A stretch of DNA of 64,000 nt, from NCBI RefSeq assembly GCF_023100905.1, contig NZ_CP064686.1:7590001-7654000 (forward strand). Direction: 5' to 3'. Below the pieces are notes generated by a model. The model had not been told where the DNA came from, searched no databases, and saw only the letters and a list, made by a program, of their open reading frames with translations. Shown here piece after piece: positions 35,517-43,557 of the stretch. This DNA is from Bradyrhizobium sp. 4 (GTDB taxonomy: Bacteria; Pseudomonadota; Alphaproteobacteria; Rhizobiales; Xanthobacteraceae). Both the position numbers and the translations under genes were made by a program. Numbering within the stretch: position 1 is the first letter of the stretch; each line of letters begins with the position of its first letter.

Positions 35517-37126
35517 GCCCTTTCCAGCGATTTCGCCAGATCGCGCTTGCCATCATCCTGACCTGGGGATGGAAGCGCGCGCTCGTCGCGATGGCTGCTG
35601 GTGCGCTCTCGGTGCTGGCGCTGGCGCCGTTCAACGCCTCCCCGGTGCTGTTCATCACTTTCCCGGTGCTGGTCTGGCTGATCGACGGCGCCGGCGCCGG
35701 ACGATATCGCGGCGTCCCCGCCGCGGCGCTGACCGGTTACTGGTTTGGGCTCGGCTATTTCGTGCCCGGCCTCTACTGGATCGGCTACGCCTTCTTCGTC
35801 GATGCCGATGTGTTCGCCTGGCTGACGCCGTTCGCCGTGCTGGGCCTGCCGGCCTATCTGTCCATCTTCACGGCAATGGGCTTTGCGCTCGCCCGCCTGC
35901 TCTGGACCAAGAACGCCACGCGCGTGCTTGCGCTCGCGGCAAGTCTCACCATCACCGAATGGCTGCGCGGCCATGCGCTGACCGGCTTCCCCTGGAACGC
36001 GTTCGGCTATGCGCTGTCCGAGCCGCTGCCGCTGGCACAAACGGCGTCGCTGATCGGCCTGTGGGGCATGACGTTCCTGACGGTTGCGATCTTCGCGAGC
36101 CCCGCGGCGCTGATCGACCGCACGCCCGATCGCCGCCTGGCGTGGCGCGCACCGGCCGCAGCCCTGGCGCTCCTGCTTGTCATGGGTATCTTCGGCGCGA
36201 TCCGCCTGTCGCTCCATCCGACCACGATAGTCGCCGGCACCAAATTGCGCCTGATGCAGCCGAATCTCCAGCAGGACGCGAAATTCAACTACGCCGCCAA
36301 GGCGGAGGTGATGAAGAGATATCTGGCCTTGTCGGACCGCGCCTCCGGGCCACAATCGACCGGCGTGCGCGATGCCACCATCCTGATCTGGCCGGAATCC
36401 GCCTTTCCGTTCTTCCTCACTCGCGAAGCCGACGCTATGGCGCAAATCGCGGAGCTTCTGCCCAAGGGCACGGTGCTGATCACGGGCTCGGTCCGCGCGC
36501 CCGACCTGCCGCGGGGCACGCCGATCACCCGCGCCTATAATTCGATCTACGTGATCGACCATGACGGCAGCGTGCTCTCTGTGTACGACAAGCTGCATTT
36601 GGTGCCGTTCGGCGAATTTCTTCCCTACCAGGGCCTGATGGAGAAGCTCGGTTTCGAGCAACTCACGCGTGTGCGCGGTGGCTTCATTCCCGGCACCGTG
36701 CGGCATGCGCTGGCGGTCCCCGGCGCGCCCTCTGCGCTGCCGCTGATCTGCTACGAGGCAATCTTTCCCGGCGAGGTGGCTGGACGCAATGAACGTCCAG
36801 GCTGGATCGTGAATCTCACCAATGACGGCTGGTTCGGAATCTCGACCGGCCCCTACCAACACCTCGAACAGGCGCGGATGCGCGCGATCGAGCTCGGATT
36901 GCCGCTGGTTCGCTCCGCCAATACCGGCGTTTCCGCAGTGATCGATCCGGTGGGACGCATCGTCGCCAGCCTCGGTCTCGGGATCGAAGGCATTTTGGAT
37001 GCAAATCTGCCCGCCGCGATCCCGCCGACCATCTATGCGCGCGTGGGCGATGTACCCGCGGCCATGCTTGTCGCGCTCGCCGTGTTTTGGGCGGTCCGCC
37101 GACGTGTTGCCAAACGGCATCCCTGA
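35513..37126 (+). CDS. lnt: Apolipoprotein N-acyltransferase Lnt (ActA/CutE)
   Basis: 537 aa inner-membrane enzyme that N-acylates lipoproteins in the last step of their maturation. About six to eight N-terminal membrane segments are followed by a nitrilase-like periplasmic domain with the full triad: Glu295 in WPESAFPF, Lys360 in YDKLHLVPFGE and Cys413 in ICYEAIFPG. The GTG start at 35513 overlaps the corC stop. In Sinorhizobium the orthologue is actA, needed for acid tolerance, and is linked to phrR, which matches the regulator gene downstream here. Confidence 0.93.
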   Translation: MSPFQRFRQIALAIILTWGWKRALVAMAAGALSVLALAPFNASPVLFITFPVLVWLIDGAGAGRYRGVPAAALTGYWFGLGYFVPGLYWIGYAFFVDADVFAWLTPFAVLGLPAYLSIFTAMGFALARLLWTKNATRVLALAASLTITEWLRGHALTGFPWNAFGYALSEPLPLAQTASLIGLWGMTFLTVAIFASPAALIDRTPDRRLAWRAPAAALALLLVMGIFGAIRLSLHPTTIVAGTKLRLMQPNLQQDAKFNYAAKAEVMKRYLALSDRASGPQSTGVRDATILIWPESAFPFFLTREADAMAQIAELLPKGTVLITGSVRAPDLPRGTPITRAYNSIYVIDHDGSVLSVYDKLHLVPFGEFLPYQGLMEKLGFEQLTRVRGGFIPGTVRHALAVPGAPSALPLICYEAIFPGEVAGRNERPGWIVNLTNDGWFGISTGPYQHLEQARMRAIELGLPLVRSANTGVSAVIDPVGRIVASLGLGIEGILDANLPAAIPPTIYARVGDVPAAMLVALAVFWAVRRRVAKRHP

Positions 37127-37151
37127 TTACGCAGCCGCGGCCGATAACTTT

Positions 37152-37177
37152 TGACAACCGTAGTCCCACGGTTGACA
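37152..37177. promoter_or_regulatory. Near-perfect inverted repeat containing TTGACA upstream of the phrR-like gene
   Basis: TGACAACCGT-AGTCCC-ACGGTTGACA: two 10-base arms matching at nine positions with a 6-base spacer. Each side includes TTGACA, the -35 consensus. It starts 26 bases after the lnt stop and lies about 160 bases before the regulator start, a plausible operator. No clear -10 is spaced correctly. Confidence 0.45.
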
Positions 37178-37336
37178 GACTGCACGCGGCCTCCTCATTC
37201 TGCACCGGCTGCAAAAGACAGTGGGCATTGCTAAATTTCTCCGCAATGTTTTCCAATAACAGGGTCTGATTTTGACGTTGCTTACACCTGAGGCATTCCT
37301 GATTGCGCCGAAGGTGATGTTTGGAGGGCTGAGGAA

Positions 37337-37750
37337 ATGTCGAAAGCGCCCAACCCTGTTGACAAATATGTCGGCAGTCGCGTGCGGATGCGCCGCATCA
37401 TGTTGGGCATGAGCCAGGAAAAGCTCGGTGAAGCTTTGGGCCTGACCTTCCAACAAGTTCAGAAATACGAGAAGGGCACAAATCGGGTCGGCGCGAGCCG
37501 CATCCAGCAAATTGCCGAAATTCTCCAGGTGCCTGTGTCGTTCCTGTTCGAGGGCGGTCCGAGCGGCGTGGCGGGGCCGGACGGCTTCGCAGAAGGCGCA
37601 TCGCCATCTTACGTCTCGGATTTCCTCGCGACTTCCGAAGGACTCGCCTTGACCAAGGCGTTCACCCGAATCACCGATTCGAAGATGCGCCGCTCGATCG
37701 TCGATCTCGTCGAGCAGATCGCGGCCCGCGAAGGCCCCGACAAGCGCTGA
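37337..37750 (+). CDS. XRE-family helix-turn-helix regulator, PhrR-like
   Basis: 137 aa. The HTH_3 domain spans residues 10-66 with KLGEALGLTFQQVQKYEKGTNRVGASRIQQIAEIL as its core (recognition helix TFQQVQKYEKG). A 70-residue C-terminal tail has ALTKAFTRITDSKMRRSIVDLV, a pattern shared by a family of short rhizobial regulators. In S. meliloti phrR is a pH-induced homologue of repressor genes next to actA (lnt), so acid response is a reasonable guess. Start ATG 37337 follows GGAGGGCTGAGGAA. Confidence 0.82.
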   Translation: MSKAPNPVDKYVGSRVRMRRIMLGMSQEKLGEALGLTFQQVQKYEKGTNRVGASRIQQIAEILQVPVSFLFEGGPSGVAGPDGFAEGASPSYVSDFLATSEGLALTKAFTRITDSKMRRSIVDLVEQIAAREGPDKR

Positions 37751-37865
37751 CGCGCCATCTCAACCCGATTTGAGGCTGCGTCAAATCTGGCCTATGTCGT
37801 CATTTGCGGCCGCGCTTTGATGCGCGTCTTCCTCGATGATGCGATTCAAAGGCACAGATGCGCTC

Positions 37866-38993
37866 ATGACCGGCTCCAATTGGTTCGATTCTCAAACTAT
37901 TCTCGATGGCATCCGCCGCTGGGTGGAGGTCGAGACGCCAACGGACGCGCCTGAACAGGTCAACAAGCTGGTCTCGATGGTCGCGGAGCAATACCGCGAT
38001 CTCCCTGTCACGCTTGAGCGCATCGCCGGCGTCGATGGTTGCGGCGATCATCTCGTGGCGCGCTCGACGTGGGGCCAGGACCGGCCGGGCATCCTGGTGC
38101 TGAGCCACCTCGATACCGTTCACCCCATGGGATTTATCGAGCGCCTGCCGTTCAAGGTCGAAGGCGACAGCGCGTTCGGTCCCGGCATCTACGACATGAA
38201 GGGCGGCGCCTACATCGCCCACCACGCCTTTCGCGCGCTTTGTGCCACGGCCGATCGCTCGCCGCTCGGCATCACCCACCTATTCACCTCCGACGAGGAG
38301 ATCGGCAGCCCCACCTCTCGCGCACTCATCGAGACCGAAGGGCGCAAGGCGAAGTACGTCCTGGTGACGGAGCCGGCCCGCGATGGCGGCAAGATCGTCA
38401 CCGGCCGCAAGGGCGTCGGGCGATTCGAAGTGTTCATCAAGGGCGTGCCCGCGCATGCGGGCACGCGGCCCCAGGATGGCCGCAGCGCGATCCGCGAGCT
38501 CGCCAATGTCATCCTGGCGCTGGAAGCGATGAACGATCTCGCGCGCGGCGTCACCGTCAATGTGGGCGTGGTGCGCGGCGGCACGCGGCCCAACGTGACG
38601 CCGGAAGAAGCCCACGCCGAAGTCGATCTGCGCGTGCTGAGCTTCAAGGACGCGGATGAATTCGTCGGCAAGATCCTCGCCCTGACATCGAGGACGGATG
38701 GCGTCACCGTCAAGGTCACGGGCGGACTCAATCGTCCGCCTTACGAGAAGAGCAATGCCGGCGCCTCGCTGTACGAACATGCAAAGACCGTTGCCACGGA
38801 GATCGGCTTCGAGCTGCTCGACGTTCACACCGGCGGCGGCTCGGACGGTAATTTCACCGCCGCCCACACCGCGACGCTCGACGGGCTCGGCGTCGACGGC
38901 AAGGGCGCGCACACGCATTATGAGCAGCTCTATGTCTCGTCGCTCGAACCGCGCGCGCGGCTGCTCCATCGCCTGTATCAGACGCTACGATGA
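37866..38993 (+). CDS. M20 family metallopeptidase (glutamate carboxypeptidase-like)
   Basis: 375 aa from the ATG at 37866 (AAGG upstream); in-frame ATGs at 37836 and 37839 are less well placed. Di-zinc exopeptidase motifs: LSHLDTVHP (first His and its Asp), GIYDMKGG (bridging Asp), TSDEEIGS (catalytic Glu and ligand Glu), a ligand Asp/Glu in TEPARDG and a final His in KGAHTHYEQL. The dimerisation domain lies at about 185-295 (PAHAGTRPQDGRSA). No signal peptide, so it is predicted cytoplasmic although CPG2 relatives are often exported. Its stop overlaps the trmB start. Confidence 0.87.
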   Translation: MTGSNWFDSQTILDGIRRWVEVETPTDAPEQVNKLVSMVAEQYRDLPVTLERIAGVDGCGDHLVARSTWGQDRPGILVLSHLDTVHPMGFIERLPFKVEGDSAFGPGIYDMKGGAYIAHHAFRALCATADRSPLGITHLFTSDEEIGSPTSRALIETEGRKAKYVLVTEPARDGGKIVTGRKGVGRFEVFIKGVPAHAGTRPQDGRSAIRELANVILALEAMNDLARGVTVNVGVVRGGTRPNVTPEEAHAEVDLRVLSFKDADEFVGKILALTSRTDGVTVKVTGGLNRPPYEKSNAGASLYEHAKTVATEIGFELLDVHTGGGSDGNFTAAHTATLDGLGVDGKGAHTHYEQLYVSSLEPRARLLHRLYQTLR

Positions 38994-39700
38994 GTGAGCG
39001 CAAATCAGATCCCGATCGCGAGGACAGCGAGCGCGCCTTCTTCGGACGCCGCAAGGGCCACAAGCTCAGGCAGCACCAGGCCGAGTTGATCGATCATCTG
39101 CTGCCGCGCCTTGCGCTCGCCATCGACCGCGAAGCACCGGCGGATGCCCGCGAGATCTTCGCCCCCGCAGTCGACGATTTGCGGCTCGAGATCGGCTTCG
39201 GCGGCGGCGAGCATCTTGCGGCGGAAGCGCAAAGCTTCGCCACAACCGGCTTCATCGGCTGTGAGCCTTACGTCAACGGCATGGCGAAGATCCTCGCGCA
39301 GATCGAGGCCGCCGACATCGGCAACGTCCGCCTGTTCGCAGGTGATGCCGCCGAGCTCCTGGCCTGGCTGCCGAAGGCTTCGCTGTCGCGGATCGACCTG
39401 ATCCATCCCGATCCCTGGCCGAAACGGCGGCACTGGAAGCGGCGCTTCCTCCAGGACCGGACCATCGCCGCGATGGCGCGCGTGTTGAAAGCCGGCGGCG
39501 AATTTCGCTTCGTCTGCGACATCGACGATTACTGCGCCTGGACGCTGTCGCATCTGTCGCGCTCGCAGGACTTTGTCTGGCTCGCGGAGCGCGCCGATGA
39601 TTTTCGCCTGCCGTGGGACGGATACACGATGACGCGCTACGGCCGAAAGGCCACGCGCGAAGGCCGCAAGGCGGCGTATCTGCGGTTTCGACGGGTTTAG
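38990..39700 (+). CDS. trmB: tRNA (guanine-N7-)-methyltransferase TrmB
   Basis: 236 aa. Methylates G46 of tRNAs using SAM. LEIGFGGGEHL is the SAM-binding motif I, IDLIHPDPWPKRRHWKRR is the family signature, and TRYGRKATREGR is the C-terminal motif. Start ATG overlaps the peptidase stop (ATGA). Its end overlaps the opposite gene's end by four bases. Confidence 0.95.
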   Translation: MSERKSDPDREDSERAFFGRRKGHKLRQHQAELIDHLLPRLALAIDREAPADAREIFAPAVDDLRLEIGFGGGEHLAAEAQSFATTGFIGCEPYVNGMAKILAQIEAADIGNVRLFAGDAAELLAWLPKASLSRIDLIHPDPWPKRRHWKRRFLQDRTIAAMARVLKAGGEFRFVCDIDDYCAWTLSHLSRSQDFVWLAERADDFRLPWDGYTMTRYGRKATREGRKAAYLRFRRV

Positions 39701-40779
39701 ATCGTCTGCCGATTGCGCCAGAAATTCACGACGCGCTCAGCGGTCGTCGGCATCAAGCGCGTGAAGTTCGCGCGCGCCTGCTCGAGATCGGCATCGGCTG
39801 GCGTGCGATTCGGGCCGTACCACATCAAGATCAGTGCACGCACTGTCGGCCAGCCGAGATTCAGCACCCGTCCCAGAACCAGAATTGGATCGTAGCGGTC
39901 ACCTGTGATCAGGCGATCGAGGACCGAGAGGCGGACGCCGGACATCGCCGAGAGCGAAGCGATCGCCTCCTCGTATTTGTGGGCCTTGGCAAAGCCAAGC
40001 AGCGCGCTCTCGCCAAGATGGCCTCCGCGATGCAAGGCCAGAACCGTACGTTGCGCTCCCGAGAAATCGCGACGCGGGCCCGGCGGCAGCGTGGCTTCCT
40101 CGATGGCCGCCATGGCGCGCTTGATCTCGACCTGGCGCACGGGATTGACCACGCTCGAGAGGCGACGGCGGATGACGTCGAGCGTGCCGTCGAGAAGCTG
40201 TTTCAGGTTCTCACCCGAAAGATCGCTACGCTGGCCGATCCTGAGCGTCAGCACGCCATCCTGCGCGGCACGCTTGATCAGCTCCGAATAGCTGCCAGGC
40301 GAGAACACCGCGCCAGAATTGCCCGCGGCGCGGCGCACCACGTCACGATCGCCGCGCTCGACCAGCACGTCGGTGACGACAGCCGACAGCGTGGGGCGCT
40401 CGCTCATCGCCAGCAGATGGCCCTGGCCCTTCAGTCGCGCGATCTCGACGAGGGCGGCGTCGTCGAGCACGGGCGAATGGCGCAGCACGGGGCCCGCCAC
40501 CGCGATTTCGTTTTCGCGCGCGAGCTGACTCACGAGATGCCGGGGCGCGTTGTTCAGGCGCGAGAAGCGTTCGGCGAGATCGACGCGCGAGGCGAGCTCG
40601 GCATGCGGGACGAGATCGATCAGCAAATTATCGAAGAGATCGATGACATCGGGACGGAGATTCTCGGCGTCCTGAAAAAACAATTGGGAGATGGCGTGCG
40701 CGATCTCGCCGCGACGCCGCGGGTCGCCGCGTTTGACGATATCGTCCAGTCCAGGAATGAGCGACGTGGCAACGGTCAT
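39697..40779 (-). CDS. DUF2336 domain protein
   Basis: 360 aa, no signal peptide or membrane span. The helical repeats (for example VDLAERFSRLNNAPRHLVSQLARENEIAVAGPVLRHSPVL) resemble HEAT-type units and match the alphaproteobacterial DUF2336 family, whose role is not established. It is convergent with trmB (four-base overlap) and divergent from rimP. A segment RRDFSGAQRTVLALHRGGHLGE is in the second half. No catalytic motif is visible. Confidence 0.75.
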   Translation of the reverse strand: MTVATSLIPGLDDIVKRGDPRRRGEIAHAISQLFFQDAENLRPDVIDLFDNLLIDLVPHAELASRVDLAERFSRLNNAPRHLVSQLARENEIAVAGPVLRHSPVLDDAALVEIARLKGQGHLLAMSERPTLSAVVTDVLVERGDRDVVRRAAGNSGAVFSPGSYSELIKRAAQDGVLTLRIGQRSDLSGENLKQLLDGTLDVIRRRLSSVVNPVRQVEIKRAMAAIEEATLPPGPRRDFSGAQRTVLALHRGGHLGESALLGFAKAHKYEEAIASLSAMSGVRLSVLDRLITGDRYDPILVLGRVLNLGWPTVRALILMWYGPNRTPADADLEQARANFTRLMPTTAERVVNFWRNRQTI

Positions 40780-40886
40780 GAAAACGCAAACTCGTACGGG
40801 GCACGCCGCGGGTGCGCCCTTGGTCCAAGCCGCCCCACAAGCAGGGAATTTAGGCCTCGGAGGTGAAGGAAGCGTTGCGTGGGGCC

Positions 40887-40915
40887 GCAGGCCGGGCGCA
40901 AAAAGCCCGGCCTGC
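40887..40915. promoter_or_regulatory. Perfect 11-bp inverted repeat in the DUF2336-rimP gap
   Basis: GCAGGCCGGGC and GCCCGGCCTGC are perfect inverted copies around the loop GCAAAAA. No T-run follows on either strand, so it is not a standard terminator. It lies just upstream of the promoter at 40928-40956. Role unknown. Confidence 0.55.
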
Positions 40916-40927
40916 CCTGCATGGGCC

Positions 40928-40956
40928 TTGTCCGGGAAGACGGAAAGGGCTATATC
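40928..40956 (+). promoter_or_regulatory. Sigma70-type promoter for the rimP leader
   Basis: TTGTCC at 40928-40933 and TATATC at 40951-40956 are 17 bases apart, a good match to the alphaproteobacterial housekeeping promoter. Start of transcription is expected near 40963. Confidence 0.6.
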
Positions 40957-40962
40957 AGCGCC

Positions 40963-41023
40963 AATTCATCTTCTCATACGATCCGCGTAGTGAGAGTGGG
41001 CCCGAAAGGACCCGCTCTTTTTT
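40963..41023 (+). ncRNA. Candidate short leader RNA / attenuator before rimP-nusA
   Basis: From the predicted start near 40963 to the T-run at 41023 a transcript of about 60 bases would form. There is no open reading frame of use in it. Nothing on this strand upstream needs a terminator, because the neighbour is divergent, so the unit is either an independent tiny RNA or the 5' part of the rimP mRNA that can end early. Attenuator leaders before rimP have been predicted in other proteobacteria. Confidence 0.5.
40993..41023 (+). terminator. Intrinsic terminator upstream of rimP
   Basis: GAGTGGGCCC-GAAA-GGACCCGCTC forms a stem with one C-A mismatch and one wobble, capped by a GNRA tetraloop, and is followed by TTTTTT. 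It is about 120 bases before the rimP start. Confidence 0.75.
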
Positions 41024-41100
41024 ATTACCTGAACGCGGCTTGGTGGAAGATGTGCGGCCCGGCGATCTGTCGGGAGAGTTCCGAAGCGAGCTTTGAAATC

Positions 41101-41120
41101 TTAAACCAAGCCTTAACCAT
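41101..41120 (+). promoter_or_regulatory. CtrA-like box (TTAA-N8-TTAACCAT) upstream of rimP
   Basis: TTAA at 41101-41104 and TTAACCAT at 41113-41120. The second half is an exact match to the 8-base CtrA core known from alphaproteobacteria; the spacing is eight rather than the usual seven. It lies 22 bases before the rimP start. Confidence 0.35.
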
Positions 41121-41142
41121 ATCGAGCGCCTTGACCTCTGAC

Positions 41143-41922
41143 ATGACCGAACCGAACCCTGGTTCCACGGATGCCGAACTGCTGGCCGAGCCGAGGCTCG
41201 TAGTCGAGCCGGGCGTGGCGGCACGGGTGTCCGCGGTCGCCGGGCCGGTGCTCGAAGGCATGGGCTACCGCTTGGTGCGGATCCGCATTTCCGGCGAATC
41301 CGGCTGCACCGTGCAGGTTATGGCCGAGCGGCCGGACGGCTCGATGCAGATCGAGGATTGCGAGGCGATCTCGCGGGCGCTGTCGCCCGTGCTCGACGTC
41401 GCCGATCCGGTCGATCGCGCCTATCGCCTGGAAATCTCCTCACCGGGGATCGACCGCCCGCTGGTGCGCCGCTCCGATTTCGAGCGTTATGCCGGGCATC
41501 TGGTGAAGATCGAGATGGCGGTCGCCCATGAAGGGCGGAAGCGGTTCCGCGGCACGATCGGCCCCGTCGAAGGCGACCGCGTGCATCTGCACCGCGACGA
41601 CATCAAGGCGGGCGACACTGCCGACGTTCTCCTGACGATGGAAGATATCGCCGAGGCACGGCTGGTGCTGACCGACGAGCTGATCGCGGAATCCATGCGC
41701 CGCGGCAAGGCCCAGGCACGCGAGATGCGCCGCAATCTCGGCCTGGAGCCGCCGGCGGCACCGCACGCCAGCATCAGTGAAAAAACGACCAAGAACACCA
41801 AGCCGGCTAAGAAGCCGGCGCCGGCCCCTACGAAGAAGCCGGCTCCGACCAACACCAAGAAACATCGCCTGGCCGCCGAACGCGCGCGACGGGGCGAGAT
41901 CGATCCTGACGAAGGAGACTAG
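41143..41922 (+). CDS. rimP: Ribosome maturation factor RimP
   Basis: 259 aa, longer than the 150 aa of E. coli. The N-terminal domain (to about residue 115, with GYRLVRIRISGES and DCEAISRALSPVLDV) and the SH3-like C-terminal domain (YRLEISSPGIDRPL, FRGTIGPVEGDRVHL) are followed by a Lys/Pro/Thr-rich tail of about 50 residues, common in Rhizobiales. It helps 30S assembly. First gene of the rimP-nusA-ylxR-infB-rbfA-truB-rpsO-pnp superoperon; the ATG at 41143 is preceded by a structured leader. Confidence 0.93.
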   Translation: MTEPNPGSTDAELLAEPRLVVEPGVAARVSAVAGPVLEGMGYRLVRIRISGESGCTVQVMAERPDGSMQIEDCEAISRALSPVLDVADPVDRAYRLEISSPGIDRPLVRRSDFERYAGHLVKIEMAVAHEGRKRFRGTIGPVEGDRVHLHRDDIKAGDTADVLLTMEDIAEARLVLTDELIAESMRRGKAQAREMRRNLGLEPPAAPHASISEKTTKNTKPAKKPAPAPTKKPAPTNTKKHRLAAERARRGEIDPDEGD

Positions 41923-41924
41923 CC

Positions 41925-43535
41925 ATGGCAGTCAGCGCCAATCGACTTGAATTGCTTCAGATCGCCGACGCCGTTGCGCGCGAGAAATCGATCGACCGCG
42001 GCATCGTCATCGCGGCGATGGAGGATGCCATCGCCAAGGCGGCGCGGGCCCGTTACGGCAGCGAGACCGACGTTCACGCCGAGATCGACCCGAAGAAGGG
42101 CGAGCTCCGGTTGTCGCGCCACATGCTGGTGGTCGAGACGGTCGAAAATCATTCCAACCAGATCTCGCTGGTGGATGCGCAGCGCGCCAATCCCGGTGCC
42201 CAGGTCGGCGACACCATCGCCGACACCCTGCCGCCGCTGGAATATGGCCGCATCGCCGCGCAATCCGCCAAGCAGGTGATCGTGCAGAAGGTGCGCGAGG
42301 CCGAGCGCGACCGGCAATATATGGAATTCAAGGACCGTATCGGTGACATCGTCAACGGCGTCGTCAAGCGCGTCGAATATGGCAGTGTGATCGTCGATCT
42401 CGGCCGCGGCGAGGCCATCATCCGTCGCGACGAGATGCTGCCGCGCGAAGTGTTCCGCAACGGCGACCGCGTCCGGGCCTACATCTTCGACGTCCGCCGC
42501 GAGACCCGCGGCCCGCAGATCTTCCTCTCCCGCACCCATCCGCAGTTCATGGCAAAGCTGTTCGCGCAGGAAGTGCCCGAGATCTATGACGGCATCGTCG
42601 AGATCAAGGCGGTCGCCCGCGATCCCGGCTCGCGCGCAAAAATCGGCGTGATTTCCCGTGATTCCTCGGTCGATCCGGTCGGCGCCTGCGTCGGTATGCG
42701 CGGTTCGCGCGTGCAGGCGGTGGTGAACGAATTGCAGGGCGAGAAGATCGACATCATCCCCTGGTCGCCCGACATCGCGACCTTCGTGGTCAACGCGCTG
42801 GCGCCGGCCGAAGTCTCCAAGGTCGTCATCGACGAAGACCGCGAACGCATCGAGGTCGTCGTGCCCGACACCAACAACCAGCTCTCGCTGGCGATCGGCC
42901 GCCGCGGCCAGAATGTGCGTCTGGCCTCGCAGCTCACCGGCTGGGACATCGACATCCTGACCGAGCAGGAGGAATCGGAGCGCCGCCAGGCCGATTTCGA
43001 GAACTCCACCCGCGTCTTCATGGAATCGCTCAATGTCGACGAAGTGGTCGGCCAATTGCTGGCGTCCGAAGGCTTCACCTCGGTCGAGGAACTCGCGATG
43101 GTGGACGTCAAGGAACTCGCCGGCATCGAAGGTTTCGACGAGGAGACCGCGCAGGAACTCCAGAACCGCGCCCGTGAATATCTCGAACAGCTGGAAGCCG
43201 AACTCGAGGCCAGGCGCAAGGAGCTCGGCGTCGAGGACGCCGTGAAGGACGTGCCCGGCGTCACCTCGAAGATGCTGGTGAAGTTCGGCGAGAACGACAT
43301 CAAGACGGTCGACGACCTCGCCGGTTGCGCCACGGACGATCTGGTCGGCTGGACCGAGCGCAAGGAGGGCGGCGAGCAGACCAAATATCCGGGCGCGCTC
43401 GATGGCCTCGAAATTTCCCGTGACGATGCTGAAGCGATGATCATGCAGGCCCGTGTCAAGGCCGGCTGGATCACCGAGGCCGATCTCGCCAAGCCCGCCG
43501 AAGAGGCCGAGGCGACCGAAGATCAGCCGGCTTAA
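41925..43535 (+). CDS. nusA: Transcription termination/antitermination factor NusA
   Basis: 536 aa. Order: N-terminal RNA-polymerase-binding domain (1-125), S1 domain (about 135-200, GDIVNGVVKRVEYGSVIVDLG), KH1 and KH2 (about 230-345, VGACVGMRGSRVQ and AIGRRGQNVRLA), and a C-terminal helix-hairpin-helix/AR region with LAGIEGFDEETAQEL and an acidic end. It controls pausing, termination and antitermination. Two bases after rimP; ylxR follows. Confidence 0.96.
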   Translation: MAVSANRLELLQIADAVAREKSIDRGIVIAAMEDAIAKAARARYGSETDVHAEIDPKKGELRLSRHMLVVETVENHSNQISLVDAQRANPGAQVGDTIADTLPPLEYGRIAAQSAKQVIVQKVREAERDRQYMEFKDRIGDIVNGVVKRVEYGSVIVDLGRGEAIIRRDEMLPREVFRNGDRVRAYIFDVRRETRGPQIFLSRTHPQFMAKLFAQEVPEIYDGIVEIKAVARDPGSRAKIGVISRDSSVDPVGACVGMRGSRVQAVVNELQGEKIDIIPWSPDIATFVVNALAPAEVSKVVIDEDRERIEVVVPDTNNQLSLAIGRRGQNVRLASQLTGWDIDILTEQEESERRQADFENSTRVFMESLNVDEVVGQLLASEGFTSVEELAMVDVKELAGIEGFDEETAQELQNRAREYLEQLEAELEARRKELGVEDAVKDVPGVTSKMLVKFGENDIKTVDDLAGCATDDLVGWTERKEGGEQTKYPGALDGLEISRDDAEAMIMQARVKAGWITEADLAKPAEEAEATEDQPA

Positions 43536-43557
43536 GGCGAAGGAGGATGTCACCCGG

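Noticed and set aside
35327..37120. 597-codon open frame opposite lnt
   Set aside because: Full overlap with Lnt carrying its complete catalytic triad; Arg/Gln/Asp-rich product has no motif.
40887..40915. Perfect inverted repeat as a terminator for the DUF2336 or rimP side
   Set aside because: No T-run follows on either strand and neither neighbour ends here, so it is listed only as an unexplained palindrome.
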